Shown: positions 7,279 through 16,161 of the stretch, in pieces
Numbering within the stretch: the first letter of the stretch is position 1
How the letters are laid out: each line of letters begins with the position of its first letter
NCBI RefSeq assembly: GCF_005280195.1
Contig: NZ_SZPR01000018.1
Coordinates: 279,524-343,523, forward strand
Reading direction: 5' to 3'
Source of the DNA: Streptomyces galbus
Lineage (GTDB): Bacteria; Actinomycetota; Actinomycetes; Streptomycetales; Streptomycetaceae
Length of the DNA: 64,000 bases
Notes under the pieces: model-generated
The model's input: only the letters and a program-made list of their open reading frames with translations
Told to the model about the DNA's origin: nothing
Databases searched by the model: none
Position numbers and translations under genes: made by a program

Positions 7279-9807
7279 TCAATTCATCCGGCCCAGCACG
7301 TCCCGCACCCGACGGACGTCCCTGAGGCGCCGCTCGTACGTCGCGCCCAGCGCGAGCAGCAGCAGCCCGGCCAGCGCGGGCGGCACCCAGCGGGGCAGCG
7401 CGTCGGCGAACTGCACCAGGTACGGCGCCAGTTCGTGCAGCGCGGTCAGCACCAGCACCGCGCCGCCGAGGACCAGCGGCGCCCGCAGCCGGTACCGGGC
7501 ACCCAGCAGCGTGATGAGCAGCGCCGCCGAGCCGAGCAGCAGCGGACGCGGCCAGCCCTCGTCCCGCCACAGGGCGGCGAGGCTCGGCAGCAGCGTCACG
7601 GCCAGCCCCGGACCGTACGCCGGCCACGACCCGGTCAGCGGGTCCCGGCGCCTGCGCCAGGCACCGACCAGCAGGGCCGGGAGGGTCACCGGCAAGGTGT
7701 ACGCCTCCGGGGCCGTGACCTCCCACGCGGCCAGCCGCACCCAGGCGGCCAGCGCGAACAGGGCGGCCGCCGCGTAACCGGCCGAGCGGCGGTCCGGCCG
7801 TACCGCGGTCGCCGCCGCGAGCACGCCGAGCGACGACAGGACCAGGGCCAGCACCGGCGCGTCCGTCACCGCCAGGCCGACCGCCACCAGGGCGGCGGCC
7901 GCGCCCGTCACCTCGCAGGCGACCCGCGCCGTGGCGGCGAGCCGGGGTGCGACGGCCACCGCGGCCGCCGGGACGACGAGGACCAGCAGGGCCGTGTGCG
8001 ACGCCTGCCAGCCCGCCGCCGCCCCGGTCGCGCAGGCCAGCGCGGTGGCGTACACCAGGGCCGCGGGCGCCGTCACCGGAGCGCACCGGGAGCGCGCCGA
8101 GGCCGCCGCGTACAGCACGGTCAGGGCGGACAGCGCGGTCAGCGTCACGGTGCGGTCGGCCAGCGCCAGGAAGGCCAGGTCGACCGAGGTGACCAGCGCC
8201 AGGGCCGTACCGGCCGGCGGGAGGACGGGCAGCGCGAGGACGGCCACCGTCAGCAGGCCGAGCAGCAGGAGCCCGACCACGTACGGCAGTTCCAGCGCGG
8301 CCGGCAGGGACAGCACCGCCGCCCAGGCCAGCGCCGCGGCACCGGCGAGCGCCTGCGGGCGCCAGGCCGCGTTCCGCATCAGCAGGGCGAGGGCGGCGGC
8401 GAGGATGCCGAGCACCGCGAGCGCCGGGCCGGAGTGCGACAGCCAGGGCGCGTGCACGGTCACCGCGTCCCGCGCGTCGGCCGGGGCGCCCGACCAGGGG
8501 CGGTCCACCTGGCCGAGCGGGCCGAACAGGGCCACGGCGACGAGCGGCAGCGCCACCAGCAGCGCGAGCCCCTGCACGGCGGCGGAGGCCCAGGCCACGC
8601 CGTGCCGCACCGGCTCGGGCAGCCGCGGCACCCGCAGGGCCGCCAACAGGGCCAGACCGGCCAGGAGTTCCGCCGGTACGGCCCAGCCCCCGGGCAGCAC
8701 CACGCGCAGGAGACCGCCGAGCGCGGCGAGCAGCAGCAGGGCCCCGAGGAGGGCGGTCGCCGTGGGGAGGGTGGTGGTGAGCGGCCGGCCGGGGCGGGCC
8801 AGGGAGGCTGCGCCGAAGGCCGTCGGTGCATCCGTGGGACCCGTGGTGTTCGTCGTGCCCACCGCATCGGTACCGCTCGGAGCGTGCGGAGCACCCGTAG
8901 TGCTCGGGACGCCCGCAGGGTCCGAGGCGGCCGTGCCCGCCGTCCGCCAGGCCGCCGTCAGGGCCACCGCCGACGCCGGGAGCAGGAGCGCCGCCGCGCG
9001 GGCCGCGGCGCCCGGGCCGGGTGCCGTCCAGGAGAGCCAGAGCGCTCCGAGGAGGCCCCAGCCGCCCATGCCGTAGGCGCCGGTCGCGGCGGCGATCCGT
9101 ACGGTGCGCAGCGCGGGGGACGTGACGAGGAGGGCCGCCGCCGCGTCGGCCGTGGCCGTCAGCAGGAGCGCGGCCGAGATGCCGTAGGGGCCCGCACCGG
9201 CGGCCACCGCGGCGAGCGGCAGCGGGAGTTGGGCGGCGGCCAGCGCGGCGGGCCGGGGCAGGCGCAGTGCGTCCAGGGCGGTGCCGTAGGCCGCCCACAG
9301 AGCGGCCAGCACGGTCGTCGCGACGGCCGCGTACGCGGTGCCGTCCGTGCCCGCGAGGGCCGCGGCGTGCAGGGCGTACGCGTCCAGGACCGTCAGGGCG
9401 AGGCCCAGTCCGGCCACCGACTCCGCGGTCGAGCGCAGGCCGCGGCGCAGCAGCGGCACCGGGGCGGCGAGCGCCGCCGCCGTCACCGTGCCCAGCACCG
9501 CAGCCCGCCCGGCGATCCCCAGGTGACCCCAGCTGACCAGCGTGAACGCCATCGCCGCGATGGTCAGCAGGACACCGCCGAGCACCAGCAGCACGTTCTG
9601 CACGCGCGGCGCGGACGCCTCGGGGCGCGGGCCGGCGGTGGGCGTCGGCCCGGTGGAGGGCGGGGCGGCGGGGCCGGGCGGCGCCGACTGGAGGACCGAG
9701 ACCAGCCAGGCGCGGCGGGCCAGCAACCGGGCGCGGCGCGCGTCCAGCCGGCGCAGCTCGGCGTCGAGGAACCGCAGTTCCTCGGCCGGGGGCGGAAGGT
9801 ACGTCAT
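7279..9807 (-). CDS. 842-aa polytopic membrane protein
   Basis: A large Ala/Leu/Val-rich protein. Residues 1-45 form a short charged helical hairpin (PPPAEELRFLDAELRRLD then RRARLLARRAWL); the remainder contains on the order of 20 or more hydrophobic segments with short loops and one longer Thr/Ala/Pro-rich loop near residue 330. It may belong to the actinobacterial family named for the SCO7613 C-terminal domain, but I cannot confirm this. ATG 9807 is preferred over an upstream in-frame start at 9843. Transport or membrane-sensing is possible; no catalytic motif was seen. It lies between the two identical tRNA-Val genes. Confidence 0.65.
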   Translation of the reverse strand: MTYLPPPAEELRFLDAELRRLDARRARLLARRAWLVSVLQSAPPGPAAPPSTGPTPTAGPRPEASAPRVQNVLLVLGGVLLTIAAMAFTLVSWGHLGIAGRAAVLGTVTAAALAAPVPLLRRGLRSTAESVAGLGLALTVLDAYALHAAALAGTDGTAYAAVATTVLAALWAAYGTALDALRLPRPAALAAAQLPLPLAAVAAGAGPYGISAALLLTATADAAAALLVTSPALRTVRIAAATGAYGMGGWGLLGALWLSWTAPGPGAAARAAALLLPASAVALTAAWRTAGTAASDPAGVPSTTGAPHAPSGTDAVGTTNTTGPTDAPTAFGAASLARPGRPLTTTLPTATALLGALLLLAALGGLLRVVLPGGWAVPAELLAGLALLAALRVPRLPEPVRHGVAWASAAVQGLALLVALPLVAVALFGPLGQVDRPWSGAPADARDAVTVHAPWLSHSGPALAVLGILAAALALLMRNAAWRPQALAGAAALAWAAVLSLPAALELPYVVGLLLLGLLTVAVLALPVLPPAGTALALVTSVDLAFLALADRTVTLTALSALTVLYAAASARSRCAPVTAPAALVYATALACATGAAAGWQASHTALLVLVVPAAAVAVAPRLAATARVACEVTGAAAALVAVGLAVTDAPVLALVLSSLGVLAAATAVRPDRRSAGYAAAALFALAAWVRLAAWEVTAPEAYTLPVTLPALLVGAWRRRRDPLTGSWPAYGPGLAVTLLPSLAALWRDEGWPRPLLLGSAALLITLLGARYRLRAPLVLGGAVLVLTALHELAPYLVQFADALPRWVPPALAGLLLLALGATYERRLRDVRRVRDVLGRMN

Positions 9808-9945
9808 GCTTCGGAGTGTGGCCGGGGTCACGCCGGGCGCCATGAGTACCGGTACTCAGAACCGGCCGGGGAAGCTACTCGGACGAGGAGCCGGAAGCCG
9901 CCGGTCGCGGGGGAGATCCCGCCGTGCACGGGGAAGACGCAGGCC

Positions 9946-10392
9946 ATGGACTGGACCCACTACCGCTTCGTCAGCCGCTGGCCCCTGCCCGCACCCGTTC
10001 CGGTCGTGTACGCGGTGCTGGAGCGGCCCGAGGACTACCCGCGCTGGTGGCCGCAGGTGCGCGAGGTGACCCGGCTCGACGGCACCAGCGGCGTGCTCCG
10101 CGTCCGCTCCCTGCTGCCGTACGACCTGACGTTCACCGCGCACGAGACGCGCCGCGACCCGGCGGCCGGGGTGCTGGAGACCGCGCTGGCCGGCGACATG
10201 GAGGGCTGGGCCCGCTGGACGGTCACCCCGGCCGCGGGCGGCTGCCTGGCCCGCTACGACCAGGAGGTCGACGTGACCAAGCCGCTGCTCCGGCGGTTCG
10301 CCGTGCCGGGACGGCCGCTGCTCCGCGCCAACCACCGGCTGATGATGCGCGCCGGGCGGCGCGGACTGCTCGGCGCGCTCGAAGCGGTTTGA
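9946..10392 (+). CDS. SRPBCC (polyketide cyclase/dehydrase-like) protein
   Basis: A 148-aa protein fitting the START/SRPBCC lipid-cavity fold: N-terminal strand (HYRFVSRWPLPAP), the helix with the family-like VYAVLERPEDYPRWWPQV, alternating strands, and a long amphipathic C-terminal helix (about 115-145). The family binds hydrophobic ligands; no specific ligand can be named. ATG 9946 is the natural start. Its stop codon overlaps the -35 box of the downstream tRNA-Val promoter. Confidence 0.75.
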   Translation: MDWTHYRFVSRWPLPAPVPVVYAVLERPEDYPRWWPQVREVTRLDGTSGVLRVRSLLPYDLTFTAHETRRDPAAGVLETALAGDMEGWARWTVTPAAGGCLARYDQEVDVTKPLLRRFAVPGRPLLRANHRLMMRAGRRGLLGALEAV

Positions 10393-10418
10393 AGGATCGC
10401 CGCGGGGACCTGTATGGT
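10389..10418 (+). promoter_or_regulatory. Promoter of tRNA-Val copy 2
   Basis: TTGAAG (10389-10394) and TATGGT (10413-10418) separated by 18 nt, 13 nt before the tRNA 5' end. The -35 box lies over the stop codon of the SRPBCC gene. Confidence 0.55.
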
Positions 10419-10431
10419 TCAGTGCGTTCCC

Positions 10432-10503
10432 GGGCGATTAGCTCAGTGGGAGAGCGCTTCGTTCACACCGAAGAGGTCACTGGTTCGAACCCAGTATCGC
10501 CCA
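10432..10503 (+). tRNA. tRNA-Val(CAC), copy 2, CCA not encoded
   Basis: Identical over all 72 nt to 6992-7063 but followed by CCG instead of CCA, so the 3' end must be completed by CCA-adding enzyme. The anticodon is CAC for GUG codons. It is the second member of a 72-nt direct repeat 3,440 bp apart. Confidence 0.95.
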
Positions 10504-10510
10504 CCGGGAA

Positions 10511-10540
10511 AAGGCCGGTCCGCCGCAGCGGGCCGGCCTT
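10511..10540 (+). terminator. Terminator of tRNA-Val copy 2
   Basis: A 13-bp stem including one U-G pair (10511-10523 with 10528-10540) around loop CGCA, followed by CTTCGT. It begins 7 nt after the tRNA. Confidence 0.7.
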
Positions 10541-10583
10541 CTTCGTGCCCCGCCGTCCTCGCGGTGCTTCCCGCCGAGTACCT

Positions 10584-11309
10584 TCACGCCGCCGCCGGCA
10601 GCTCCGGGCGCAGGGGCCAGGCCGGATCGACCGTCTCCTCCTGGCCGCTGCGCGCGAACCAGGCCTGCAGGCCCCGCGCCTGCGCCGCGTGCCAGCCCGT
10701 CTGCAGGGTGTGCAGCTCGCCGGGGGACAGGCGCTCCAGACGGGCCGCGAAGCGCCGGCCCAGCGCGCGGACCACCTCCAGCGCGGCCAGCGCGTCCGCC
10801 GCCGCGTCGTGCGCCTCCGCCAGGCTCACGTCGTAGTGCGCGCACAGGTCGGTCAGGGTGCGCCGGCCCTTGCGGTAGCGGTCCAGGTGCTTGTCCAGCA
10901 CCCTCGGGTCCAGCACCACCAGCGCGCCCGGGTCCACCCAGCGGGCCAGCGACGACGCGCGGTGCCGGCGCAGCTCGCGGTCGAGCAGCGTCAGGTCGAA
11001 CGGCGCGTTCATCACCACCAACGGCCGTCCGGCCGCCGTCTGTTCGGCCAGCAGCTCGGCTATCTCGTACATCACCGGCGCCGGCCAGCGGCCGGTGCGC
11101 TGCAGGTGGTCGTCCGTCAGTCCGTGCACCGCCGTCGCCGCCTCGGGCACCGGCACGCCCGGGTTGACCAGCCACCGGCTGACCCGGGGCCGGGCGCCCG
11201 CGGTGTCCTGGACGACGAGCGCGGCCGACACGATCCGGTCGCTCTCGACGTCCACGCCTGTCGTCTCCGTGTCGAACGCGGCCAGCGGGCCTTCGTACCA
11301 GCAACTCAT
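10584..11309 (-). CDS. DnaQ-like (DEDDh) 3'-5' exonuclease
   Basis: A 241-aa protein with the exonuclease fold of the DNA polymerase III epsilon family: motif I FDTETTG with D13 and E15, motif II PFDLTLLDREL, and motif III HDAAADALAAL with catalytic His and Asp. It is a stand-alone exonuclease without polymerase or GIY-YIG fusion, so proofreading, repair or RNA turnover are all possible. ATG 11309 starts just before motif I. It is divergent from the DUF4365 gene across 168 nt. Confidence 0.88.
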   Translation of the reverse strand: MSCWYEGPLAAFDTETTGVDVESDRIVSAALVVQDTAGARPRVSRWLVNPGVPVPEAATAVHGLTDDHLQRTGRWPAPVMYEIAELLAEQTAAGRPLVVMNAPFDLTLLDRELRRHRASSLARWVDPGALVVLDPRVLDKHLDRYRKGRRTLTDLCAHYDVSLAEAHDAAADALAALEVVRALGRRFAARLERLSPGELHTLQTGWHAAQARGLQAWFARSGQEETVDPAWPLRPELPAAA

Positions 11310-11477
11310 ACCAACCCAACCCCTCGATCAGCCGCGGCAGCTGACGCCCCGTCTTCTGCCCGTTTGGTGATACCCGGGCTGTTTGCGCCGTACGCCGCGA
11401 GGAGACAACAGGAGTACGGGTCTTTGCAGTTCAGCGACCCGACGCGGGGATTCACCTGGTTCGGAAGGCTGTTGCCC

Positions 11478-12044
11478 ATGGCGATAGCGCAGCCCGAGCG
11501 GGGCGGGCTGCTGCCCGACCGCACGGGCCCTCATCGCGGCTCGCTCGCCACCACCGCCTGCATGGAGACCTTGCAGGTCGGTTACCTGCACGCCGTCGCG
11601 GCGGCCGCGGGGTGCTCGCTGTCCCAGCCGTTCCCGGACAACGGCATCGACTGGCACGTCAGCCACAGCGCCCCCGGGCACACCGTCGACGACGAGGTGA
11701 CCATCAAGGTGCAGTTGAAGGCGACGTACCAGATCGCGCCCGGCCCCCCGGGCCGCTCCTTCTCGTTCACCCTCGACAACGACCACCTGAGGAAGCTCGC
11801 CCGCACACCGGTCTCGGTGCACAAGATCCTCGTCGTGATGATCGTGCCCCGGTCCCGGGACCAGTGGCTGCGGGCCGGACACGACCGGCTGGACCTGCGG
11901 CACTGCTGCTACTGGGTCAACCTGGCCGGCCACCCGGTCACCGGCCGCACCCGCACCACCGTGCGGATCCCGACCGCACGCATCTTCGACGACCGGGCCC
12001 TGTGCGAGATCATGACGCGGGTCGGGACGGGAGGACGACCGTGA
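11478..12044 (+). CDS. DUF4365-domain protein, PD-(D/E)XK nuclease-like
   Basis: A 188-aa protein. The segment NGIDWHV (D58), followed after about 20 residues by the strand IKVQLKAT (Q79-x-K81), matches the D...(E/Q)xK pattern of restriction-like nuclease folds and of DUF4365, with later family-like strands (VHKILVVMIVP, CCYWVNLAG). Nuclease activity is inference. ATG 11478 has GGAAGG about 9 nt upstream; an in-frame TTG at 11424 with AGGAG (11410-11414) is a real alternative that would add 18 residues. It overlaps the next gene by 4 nt (GTGA). Confidence 0.7.
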   Translation: MAIAQPERGGLLPDRTGPHRGSLATTACMETLQVGYLHAVAAAAGCSLSQPFPDNGIDWHVSHSAPGHTVDDEVTIKVQLKATYQIAPGPPGRSFSFTLDNDHLRKLARTPVSVHKILVVMIVPRSRDQWLRAGHDRLDLRHCCYWVNLAGHPVTGRTRTTVRIPTARIFDDRALCEIMTRVGTGGRP

Positions 12045-13267
12045 CCCACCGCCCCCTGCAGGACCACCTGCGGCCGGTCCGGCCGCACCCGGACGGTGTG
12101 CCCCGGGACCGTGCCCCCGAGCCCGGCGACGTCGACCCGGCCGTCCTCGGCGCGCTGCTGCTGCGCCACGGCTGGCGGCGGCGCGGCGGCGCCGCCGGGC
12201 GCTACGGCCGCTGGACGCCGCCCGGCCCCGGCGCGGCCGGCACCAGCCTGCTCGTGCCCGTCAGCCGCGCCTTCCCCGACAGCGACGACCTGCTCGCCGA
12301 GGCGCTGGACGCCCTGGCCCGCAGCGCCTCCCCGTCCGCGCGGGAGGTGCTGGTGTCCCTGGCCGTGCCCAGCGACGAGGTCCGCTGGTGGCGGGACGTG
12401 CCCGGCGGGCCCGCCGGGGCCGCGCCCTGGACGGCCGAGGAGCGGCTGCGCGCCGCGGCCCGCCGGACCCTGCTGGCGGCCGCCCTCGCCACCCGGGCCC
12501 GCGCCGGCTACCACGGCGCCCGCCACCGCCGCACCGCCGCCGCGCTGCTGGGGGACGTGCTGGTGGGCCCGGCCGCCGGGGGGCGGGCGCTGACCGCGTT
12601 CGTGCCGGTCGCCCCCGCCCGGGCGGTGGCGGTGCGCCTGCACCAGTCCCTGTGCGCGGCCCGCGAGGCCATCGACTACCGGCGGGCCACCGGCGGGATG
12701 GACGCTTTCGACAGCGCCGTCGGGGCGGGCGTCAGCCGGGAGCTCACCGAGGCGCTGATCGCCCTCGTCCAGGGCACCGAGGGCGCCCGCGTCGCCGTCG
12801 AGTGGTCGCCCGCCGCGGGCGTCCCCGAGGACTGCGCGGCGAGCGGCGAGCCCGTCGAGTTCTCGCCCGGCGACCTGCCCGCGCTGCGCGAGGCCGGCGC
12901 CCGCTACCTGCGCGAGGAGCCCGCCGTGCCGGTGCGGATCACCGGCACCGTGGTGCGGCTGCGCAGGTCCGGCCCGCGCGGCGAGGGCAGCGTACGGCTG
13001 CGGGTGCTGGCCGGCGCCGAGGTGCCGCACGTCCGCCTCACCCTCGACGAGGACGACTACCGCACCGTCGGGCGGGCCCACCTCGCCGGCCTGCCCGTGC
13101 GCGTGCGGGGCCGGCTGGAGAGCCGGGGCGGCTTCCGCCGGGTCACGGCGGCCTCGGACGTCGAAGCGGTGCAGGTGGACGAGGCGGAACGGGACCGCCT
13201 GATGAAGTCCCTCCAGGAGACCGCCGGGGCCACGGCGTTCCTGGCGGAGACGTGCGAAGGGGACTGA
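12041..13267 (+). CDS. Unknown 408-aa protein coupled to the DUF4365 gene
   Basis: I do not recognise the family. Residues about 30-60 look like a small helical domain (AVLGALLLRHGWRRR), about 80-260 are mostly alpha-helical and Ala/Arg-rich, and about 300-395 are strand-rich (VRITGTVVRLRR ... VRVRGRLESRG) and look like an OB-fold or small beta-barrel that could bind nucleic acid. There is no signal peptide or membrane segment. GTG 12041 overlaps the DUF4365 stop, so the two proteins are probably made in fixed ratio and may form a complex. Confidence 0.6.
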   Translation: MTHRPLQDHLRPVRPHPDGVPRDRAPEPGDVDPAVLGALLLRHGWRRRGGAAGRYGRWTPPGPGAAGTSLLVPVSRAFPDSDDLLAEALDALARSASPSAREVLVSLAVPSDEVRWWRDVPGGPAGAAPWTAEERLRAAARRTLLAAALATRARAGYHGARHRRTAAALLGDVLVGPAAGGRALTAFVPVAPARAVAVRLHQSLCAAREAIDYRRATGGMDAFDSAVGAGVSRELTEALIALVQGTEGARVAVEWSPAAGVPEDCAASGEPVEFSPGDLPALREAGARYLREEPAVPVRITGTVVRLRRSGPRGEGSVRLRVLAGAEVPHVRLTLDEDDYRTVGRAHLAGLPVRVRGRLESRGGFRRVTAASDVEAVQVDEAERDRLMKSLQETAGATAFLAETCEGD

Positions 13268-13394
13268 CGCGCGCCCGGCGCGGGTGCGGGGGCCGCGGAA
13301 CTGATTTCGCGGTGGGCGGGTGCGGGTCGGTACGATCCCCCTCATGCGTGCGCTCCGGTATGGCGCCGCACCCCCCTTCAGTCAGGAGAGACCG

Positions 13395-15371
13395 GTGGCA
13401 GACGTCCGTGTGATCATCCAACGCGATTCCGAGCGGGAAGAGCGCACGGTGACGACGGGCACCACGGCCGCCGAGCTCTTCGCCGGCGAGCGCTCGGTCA
13501 TCGCCGCGCGCGTGGGCGGCGAGCTCAAGGACCTGTCGTACGCGCTCGCCGACGGCGACGAGGTCGAGGGCGTCGAGCTCTCCTCCGAGGACGGCCTGAA
13601 CATCCTGCGCCACTCCACCGCGCACGTCATGGCGCAGGCGGTGCAGGAGCTCTTCCCCGAGGCGAAGCTCGGCATCGGCCCGCCCGTCAAGGACGGCTTC
13701 TACTACGACTTCGACGTCGAGCGGCCGTTCACGCCCGAGGACCTCAAGGCCGTCGAGAAGAAGATGCAGGAGATCCAGAAGCGGGGCCAGCGGTTCTCCC
13801 GCCGGGTCGTGACGGACGAGGCCGCCCGCGAGGAGCTGGCCGGCGAGCCGTACAAGCTGGAGCTGATCGGCCTCAAGGGCTCGGCGTCGTCGGACGACGG
13901 CGCGGACGTCGAGGTCGGCGCCGGCGAGCTGACGATCTACGACAACCTGGACGCCAAGACCGGCGAGCTGTGCTGGAAGGACCTCTGCCGCGGTCCCCAC
14001 CTGCCCTCCACCCGTCTCATCCCGGCGTTCAAGCTGATGCGCAACGCGGCCGCCTACTGGCGCGGCAGCGAGAAGAACCCCATGCTGCAGCGCATCTACG
14101 GCACCGCCTGGCCGTCCAAGGACGAGCTGAAGCAGTACCTGGACTTCCTCGCCGAGGCGGAGAAGCGCGACCACCGCAAGCTGGGCAGCGAGCTCGACCT
14201 CTTCTCCGTCCCCGAGCAGATCGGCTCGGGCCTCGCGGTCTTCCACCCCCGCGGCGGCATCGTCCGCCGGGTCATGGAGGACTACTCGCGCCGCCGCCAC
14301 GAGGAGGAGGGCTACGAGTTCGTCTACACCCCGCACGCGACGAAGGGGAAGCTCTTCGAGACCTCGGGCCACCTGGACTGGTACGCCGACGGCATGTACC
14401 CGCCCATGCAGCTCGACGAGGGCGTGGACTACTACCTCAAGCCCATGAACTGCCCGATGCACAACCTGATCTTCGACGCGCGCGGCCGCTCCTACCGCGA
14501 ACTGCCGCTGCGCCTCTTCGAGTTCGGGACCGTGTACCGGTACGAGAAGTCGGGCGTCGTGCACGGCCTGACCCGCGCCCGCGGCTTCACCCAGGACGAC
14601 GCGCACATCTACTGCACCCGTGAGCAGATGTCCGAGGAACTGGACCAGACGCTCACCTTCGTGCTGAACCTGCTGCGCGACTACGGCCTCACCGACTTCT
14701 ACCTGGAGCTGTCCACCAAGGACCCGGAGAAGTTCGTCGGCTCCGACGAGGCGTGGGAGGAGGCCACCGAGACGCTGCGCCAGGTCGCCGAGAAGCAGGG
14801 CCTGCCCCTGGTGCCCGACCCGGGCGGCGCCGCCTTCTACGGCCCGAAGATCTCGGTGCAGGCCAAGGACGCCATCGGCCGCACCTGGCAGATGTCGACC
14901 ATCCAGCTCGACTTCAACCTGCCGGAGCGCTTCGACCTGGAGTACACCGCGGCCGACGGCTCCAAGCAGCGCCCGGTCATGATCCACCGCGCGCTGTTCG
15001 GCTCCATCGAGCGGTTCTTCGCCGTCCTGCTCGAGCACTACGCGGGCGCCTTCCCGGCGTGGCTCGCGCCCGTGCAGGCCCTCGGCATCCCGATCGGCGA
15101 CGCGCACGTGGAGTACCTGGAGAAGTTCGCCGCCGCCGCCAAGAAGCGGGGCCTGCGGGTCGAGGTGGACTCCTCCTCGGACCGCATGCAGAAGAAGATC
15201 CGCAACGCCCAGAAGCAGAAGGTGCCCTTCATGGTCATCGCGGGCGACGAGGACATGTCGAACGGCTCGGTGTCCTTCCGCTACCGCGACGGCTCGCAGG
15301 AGAACGGCATCCCCTTCGACGAGGCGATCGCCAAGATCGCCCAGGTCGTCGAGGAGCGGACGCAGGTCTGA
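13395..15371 (+). CDS. thrS: Threonyl-tRNA synthetase
   Basis: A 658-aa class II synthetase charging tRNA-Thr. In order: TGS domain (about 1-62), editing domain with HSTAH (near residue 75) and the later SAD region, catalytic core with the zinc-site PMNCPMH and motif 2 segment [13 protein letters not shown], motif 3 [14 protein letters not shown], and the C-terminal anticodon-binding domain (about 545-658). GTG 13395 is chosen because CAGGAGAG lies 5-12 nt upstream and the resulting length matches Streptomyces ThrRS; an ATG at 13344 is in frame but lacks support. No T-box leader is visible. Confidence 0.96.
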   Translation: MADVRVIIQRDSEREERTVTTGTTAAELFAGERSVIAARVGGELKDLSYALADGDEVEGVELSSEDGLNILRHSTAHVMAQAVQELFPEAKLGIGPPVKDGFYYDFDVERPFTPEDLKAVEKKMQEIQKRGQRFSRRVVTDEAAREELAGEPYKLELIGLKGSASSDDGADVEVGAGELTIYDNLDAKTGELCWKDLCRGPHLPSTRLIPAFKLMRNAAAYWRGSEKNPMLQRIYGTAWPSKDELKQYLDFLAEAEKRDHRKLGSELDLFSVPEQIGSGLAVFHPRGGIVRRVMEDYSRRRHEEEGYEFVYTPHATKGKLFETSGHLDWYADGMYPPMQLDEGVDYYLKPMNCPMHNLIFDARGRSYRELPLRLFEFGTVYRYEKSGVVHGLTRARGFTQDDAHIYCTREQMSEELDQTLTFVLNLLRDYGLTDFYLELSTKDPEKFVGSDEAWEEATETLRQVAEKQGLPLVPDPGGAAFYGPKISVQAKDAIGRTWQMSTIQLDFNLPERFDLEYTAADGSKQRPVMIHRALFGSIERFFAVLLEHYAGAFPAWLAPVQALGIPIGDAHVEYLEKFAAAAKKRGLRVEVDSSSDRMQKKIRNAQKQKVPFMVIAGDEDMSNGSVSFRYRDGSQENGIPFDEAIAKIAQVVEERTQV

Positions 15372-15408
15372 TCCCGCCGGCCGGCCGCTGAGGCCGTCAG
15401 GCGGTCAC

Positions 15409-15442
15409 GGCCCCCGGGGAGGTGCTCACCTCCCCGGGGGCC
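15409..15442. terminator. Bidirectional terminator between thrS and the channel gene
   Basis: A 15-bp perfect stem (15409-15423 with 15428-15442) around loop GCTC. It covers the last codons and stop of the minus-strand channel gene and follows thrS by about 38 nt. The symmetric G/C stem would work for both converging transcripts. Confidence 0.8.
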
Positions 15443-16082
15443 GTTCGTCCTCCTCCCGGGAGAACACCTGGATCAGCCACGACGAGAACGAGCCGGTGAC
15501 CGCGCCCAGCAGCGCCAGTCCGCAGGCCATCAGCCCGACCGCGATCAGCCGCCCCACCGGGGTCACCGGCGTGACGTCGCCGTAGCCGACGGTCGCGAGG
15601 GTCGAGCACGCCCACCACACGGAGTCCCCGAAGGTCCTGATGGTCGCCCCGGGCGCACCGCGCTCGTGCTGGTACACGGCGAGCGCACCGGCGAAGCCGA
15701 GGAGCACCGTCGACAGCCCGGCGTACGTGATCACCCGCGCGTGCAGCGACAGCCGCGGTTCACCGTGCCGGCGCTGGACGACCTCGTACAGCCGGACGAT
15801 CCGCAGCGGGCGCAGCAGCGGCAGTGCCACCACCAGGGTGTCCAGCCAGTGCGAGCGCACGAACCCCAGCCGCCGTCCGCTCAGCCGCCAGCGCACCCCG
15901 TAGTCCAGGACGAACAGCCCCCACGTGGCCATCGTCAGCGTCAGGCACACGTCGTGCCACACCCCGGGCAGGCCGGGGGCCAGCACGTGGACGGCGTAGG
16001 CGCCGAGGAAGATCAGCGAGGCGACCGAGAGCGGCACCTCGGTGCGCTGCTCCCAGCGGGTCTGGCGGCTGTCTCGGTCCAC
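15426..16082 (-). CDS. Potassium-channel-like membrane protein
   Basis: A 218-aa protein with about five or six membrane segments (19-36, 44-62, 79-97, 116-136, 178-206) and the K+ selectivity filter TVGYGD at 164-169 after a pore helix. The short S1-S4-like half followed by S5-pore-S6 fits a compact voltage-gated-type K+ channel; there are few regularly spaced arginines, so voltage sensing is doubtful. No RCK/TrkA-N domain is present. The C-terminus is short and charged. Confidence 0.8.
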   Translation of the reverse strand: MDRDSRQTRWEQRTEVPLSVASLIFLGAYAVHVLAPGLPGVWHDVCLTLTMATWGLFVLDYGVRWRLSGRRLGFVRSHWLDTLVVALPLLRPLRIVRLYEVVQRRHGEPRLSLHARVITYAGLSTVLLGFAGALAVYQHERGAPGATIRTFGDSVWWACSTLATVGYGDVTPVTPVGRLIAVGLMACGLALLGAVTGSFSSWLIQVFSREEDERPPGR

Positions 16083-16161
16083 CGGCCCAGCTTCGCCCGC
16101 GGGGGCCGCGCCGCAACCCCGCCGACACGCCGCGAACGGGCGACGCCATATGCTGCCGGGT

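Noticed and set aside
7006-10392. A 1,128-codon plus-strand open frame running over the polytopic membrane gene
   Set aside because: It is antisense to a hydrophobic protein with clear membrane periodicity and its translation is Arg/Gly/Gln-rich nonsense; only the last 148 codons (SRPBCC protein) are real.
10432-11309. tRNA-Val as attachment site of an integrated element
   Set aside because: No integrase, excisionase or partial tRNA repeat is present nearby, and the flanking genes look native in base use.
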